Positions 4,577-6,298 of a DNA stretch of 6,298 bases are shown piece by piece; the first letter of the stretch is position 1; each line of letters starts with the position of its first letter. This DNA is from Bacteroidales bacterium (lineage in GTDB: Bacteria > Bacteroidota > Bacteroidia > Bacteroidales > F082): assembly GCA_016285355.1 (NCBI GenBank), contig JAEEQP010000085.1:1-6298 (forward strand), read 5' to 3'. A program made the position numbers and the translations under genes. The notes beneath the pieces were generated by a model that searched no databases, was not told the DNA's origin, and saw only the letters and a list, made by a program, of their open reading frames with translations.

Positions 4577-5875
4577 ATGAGTAAAATAATCTCCTTCAAA
4601 ACCCTTGGTTGCCGTGTCAACCTGTATGAAACCGATGCCTTGGCTTCGCGCTTCAAGGCGGCGGGATATGAAATCGCTGATAGCGATAGCGATGCCGATG
4701 TCTTTGTCGTGAACACTTGCACCGTCACCAACACAAGCGACCAGAAATGCCGCCAGGCCATCCATCAGATAAGACGGAAGCATCCCGAGGCTTTGATTGC
4801 CCTCACGGGATGCATGGTCAACCACAGGAAAGAGGAGCTACTGCAATCGGGCATTGCTGATTATGTCATTGACAATGAGCGCAAGGCTGCCTTGTTCGAC
4901 ATCATCGACGAACATTTTAAAACGGGTCACAGCGACCCCGAAGGCTACGACCGAGACCTGTTCAGTTACCATCCTGCCTTCGACACCTTCCACACCCGCA
5001 GCCTCATCAAAATCCACGACGGCTGCAACAACTTCTGCTCTTATTGCATCATCCCCATGGTGAGAGGGCGCTCCACAAGCCGTCCCGCCGAGGACATCTA
5101 TAACAATGTGCGCGAAGTCGTCGCCCACGGATTCAAGGAAGTTGTGTTGACAGGTGTCAACATGGGGCGATACCGATACGAAGGCACCAATTTTGAGCAA
5201 CTTGTGGAAAATATTTTAGAGATTGACGGCGACTTCCGTGTCAGGGTCTCCTCCATCGAGCCCGACCAGTTCAGCGATTGTTTTTTGCAGCTTTTCCAAC
5301 ATAAAAAACTCGCACCCCACATGCACATCTGCCTGCAAAGCGGCTCCGACGACACCTTGAAACGAATGCATCGCTTCTACACCGTCGACCAGTTCCGCAA
5401 CATGTGCCAGCGCATCAAGGCCTTCCGCCCTGACTTCAACCTCACCACTGACATCATCGTGGGCTTCCCAGGCGAAACCGAAACGACCTTCAAGGAAAGC
5501 TGCGACTTCGCCAAGGAAATCGGTTTCAGCCACATCCACACTTTCAAGTACTCAGTGCGCACTGGCACCAAAGCCGCCATTATGCCCGATCAAGTTCCAG
5601 AAAAAGTGAAAACCGAACGCAGCGAAGTCATACGGCAAATTTCATTGGAAAACAAAATCAAATATTTTGAATCGATGCAAGGCCGAAATCAAAGGATGCT
5701 CATCGAACGCATCGATAGCAAAGGCGTGGCAAGAGGCTATGGCGAAAACTACATTCCCATCACCCTCAACGCTAAAGGTTTGGAAAAAAACACCTTTATT
5801 AATATACGGTTAGACGAAATCATACGCCGCGACAATGAAGAAAAGATGGCATTTGTCGGAAAATCAACAAATTAA
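4577..5875 (+). CDS. mtaB: tRNA (t6A37) C2-methylthiotransferase MtaB
   Basis: The 432-residue radical-SAM enzyme adds a methylthio group to t6A37, giving ms2t6A in tRNAs that read ANN codons (mainly tRNA-Lys UUU in studied bacteria). The N-terminal UPF0004 domain has Cys12 in TLGCRVNLYET, Cys48 in NTCTVTNTSDQKCRQ and Cys79 in TGCMVN. The radical SAM cluster is CNNFCSYC (Cys150, Cys154, Cys157), followed by RGRSTSRP. The LGCRVN and NTCTVTN-S-D-K-R forms are typical of MtaB and separate it from MiaB (GCQMN) and RimO. A short C-terminal TRAM-like segment covers about 375-425. All cluster cysteines are present and the length is normal. The ATG at 4577 begins the conserved first strand. A GATAGC hexamer duplication (4679-4690) encodes DSDSDAD at residues 35-41, a surface-type acidic stretch before the second cysteine motif. 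It probably forms its own transcription unit; rpsT follows with a separate promoter. Confidence 0.93.
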   Translation: MSKIISFKTLGCRVNLYETDALASRFKAAGYEIADSDSDADVFVVNTCTVTNTSDQKCRQAIHQIRRKHPEALIALTGCMVNHRKEELLQSGIADYVIDNERKAALFDIIDEHFKTGHSDPEGYDRDLFSYHPAFDTFHTRSLIKIHDGCNNFCSYCIIPMVRGRSTSRPAEDIYNNVREVVAHGFKEVVLTGVNMGRYRYEGTNFEQLVENILEIDGDFRVRVSSIEPDQFSDCFLQLFQHKKLAPHMHICLQSGSDDTLKRMHRFYTVDQFRNMCQRIKAFRPDFNLTTDIIVGFPGETETTFKESCDFAKEIGFSHIHTFKYSVRTGTKAAIMPDQVPEKVKTERSEVIRQISLENKIKYFESMQGRNQRMLIERIDSKGVARGYGENYIPITLNAKGLEKNTFINIRLDEIIRRDNEEKMAFVGKSTN

Positions 5876-5901
5876 ACATTTTTCAATAAAAAATTCTTCT
5901 T

Positions 5902-5936
5902 TTTGGGTCTCAATTCGGAGAAAAGTTGTAATTTTG
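5902..5936 (+). promoter_or_regulatory. Promoter of rpsT
   Basis: TAATTTTG (5929-5936), followed by C, is a full match to the -7 consensus. TTTG at 5902-5905 is a possible -33 element, though the 23-base spacing is longer than usual. Transcription would start near 5942, giving a leader of about 39 bases to the rpsT ATG. Confidence 0.6.
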
Positions 5937-5980
5937 CAGCCCGATTTAAGAAGAATTAAAGCAAAAAAGGAATAAGAGAT

Positions 5981-6235
5981 ATGGCAAATCACAAAGATGC
6001 ATTAAAGAGAATTCGTCAGACAGAGAAAAGACGTTTGCACAACCGTTATTACGCCAAGAACATGCGTAACGAAGTGAAGAAATTCAGGGCTTTAACCAGC
6101 AAGTCGGAGGCTGAAGGTCAACTTTCGAAGTTGTACTCCATCATCGACAAGGTCGCCAAACGCGGTATCATCCACAAGAACAAAGCCGCCAACCTGAAGT
6201 CGAAGCTGTCGAAGTTCACGGCAAAATTGGCATAA
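5981..6235 (+). CDS. rpsT: 30S ribosomal protein S20 (bS20)
   Basis: The 84-residue, strongly basic protein matches bS20 along its length: MANHKDALKRIRQTEKRRLHN at the N-terminus, a KNMRNEVKKF helix, and GIIHKNKAANLKSKL near residues 62-76, the conserved H-K-N-K-A-A-x-x-K-S signature. bS20 binds 16S rRNA in the body of the small subunit during assembly and is all helical. Length is normal (about 84-90). An AAAAAAGGAA stretch at 5963-5972, ending 8 bases before the ATG, is the only Shine-Dalgarno-like sequence in front of any gene in this window; in Bacteroidota such sites are rare and this one is weak. It has its own promoter and terminator, so it is most likely monocistronic. In E. coli S20 represses its own translation; I see no leader structure that would show this here. 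Confidence 0.98.
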   Translation: MANHKDALKRIRQTEKRRLHNRYYAKNMRNEVKKFRALTSKSEAEGQLSKLYSIIDKVAKRGIIHKNKAANLKSKLSKFTAKLA

Positions 6236-6262
6236 TTGGAAGTTTTATTCATACATGTTGGT

Positions 6263-6293
6263 GCCTCTTCTACATTGTGGAAGAGGCTTTTTT
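6263..6293 (+). terminator. Rho-independent terminator of rpsT
   Basis: GCCTCTTC (6263-6270) pairs perfectly with GAAGAGGC (6280-6287). The stem can extend inward by three more pairs (one G-U) to an ATT loop, and it is followed by TTTTTT at 6288-6293. It lies 27 bases after the rpsT stop codon and ends that unit. Confidence 0.92.
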
Positions 6294-6298
6294 GCTTG

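Noticed and set aside
4563..4580. Five-codon leader ORF (MYILQ) ending in an ATGA overlap with the mtaB start
   Set aside because: The likely transcription start after the -7 box at 4553-4560 is near 4566, which would leave its ATG untranscribed. The overlap is probably chance.
5878..5900. Terminator after mtaB (ATTTTT / AAAAAT hairpin followed by TCTTCTTTTT)
   Set aside because: The six-pair stem is entirely A-T and too weak for a supported rho-independent terminator.

Overview
The window looks like chromosomal core sequence from a member of the Bacteroidota, most likely the Bacteroidales, of moderate GC content. Four things support this. The genes that look like transcription-unit starts are preceded by copies of the TAnnTTTG box, the -7 element of the main Bacteroidota sigma factor. 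Purine-rich ribosome binding sites are mostly absent. A PorT-like type IX secretion gene follows ubiE. The encoded proteins read as Bacteroidota orthologs. The genus cannot be fixed from this stretch. All genes are on the + strand.

Layout: (1) bases 1-153 are the 3' end of ubiE/menG, the last methyltransferase of menaquinone synthesis; (2) 241-1041 is a PorT-like outer-membrane or periplasmic T9SS component with a TTG start; (3) 1162-1238 is tRNA-Glu(UUC), with its own promoter and a rho-independent terminator; (4) 1289-2254 is lplA, lipoate-protein ligase; (5) 2308-3696 is a divergent MiaB-type methylthiotransferase, preceded by a small decayed palindrome; (6) 3746-4483 is a four-helix-bundle 'suffix' protein with a C-terminal topoisomerase-like zinc ribbon, function unknown; (7) 4577-5875 is mtaB, a second methylthiotransferase; (8) 5981-6235 is rpsT (bS20), followed by a strong terminator at the window end. 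No stretch over 300 bases lacks a gene. The longest gaps (about 90-120 bases) hold promoters, terminators and short repeats.

Functionally the right half leans towards translation: two radical-SAM enzymes that methylthiolate the adenosine at tRNA position 37 (MiaB on i6A, MtaB on t6A), a tRNA gene and a small-subunit ribosomal protein. The left half is respiration and envelope (menaquinone, T9SS) plus lipoylation of 2-oxoacid dehydrogenase and glycine-cleavage proteins. I see no defence island, CRISPR array, integrase, transposase or other clear accessory system. The least understood gene is the four-helix/zinc-ribbon protein, whose coding sequence drops from about 53% to about 40% GC along its length. 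The oddest regulatory features are an octamer tandem repeat that forms a perfect 11-bp inverted repeat upstream of mtaB, and the palindrome directly in front of the miaB-like start.
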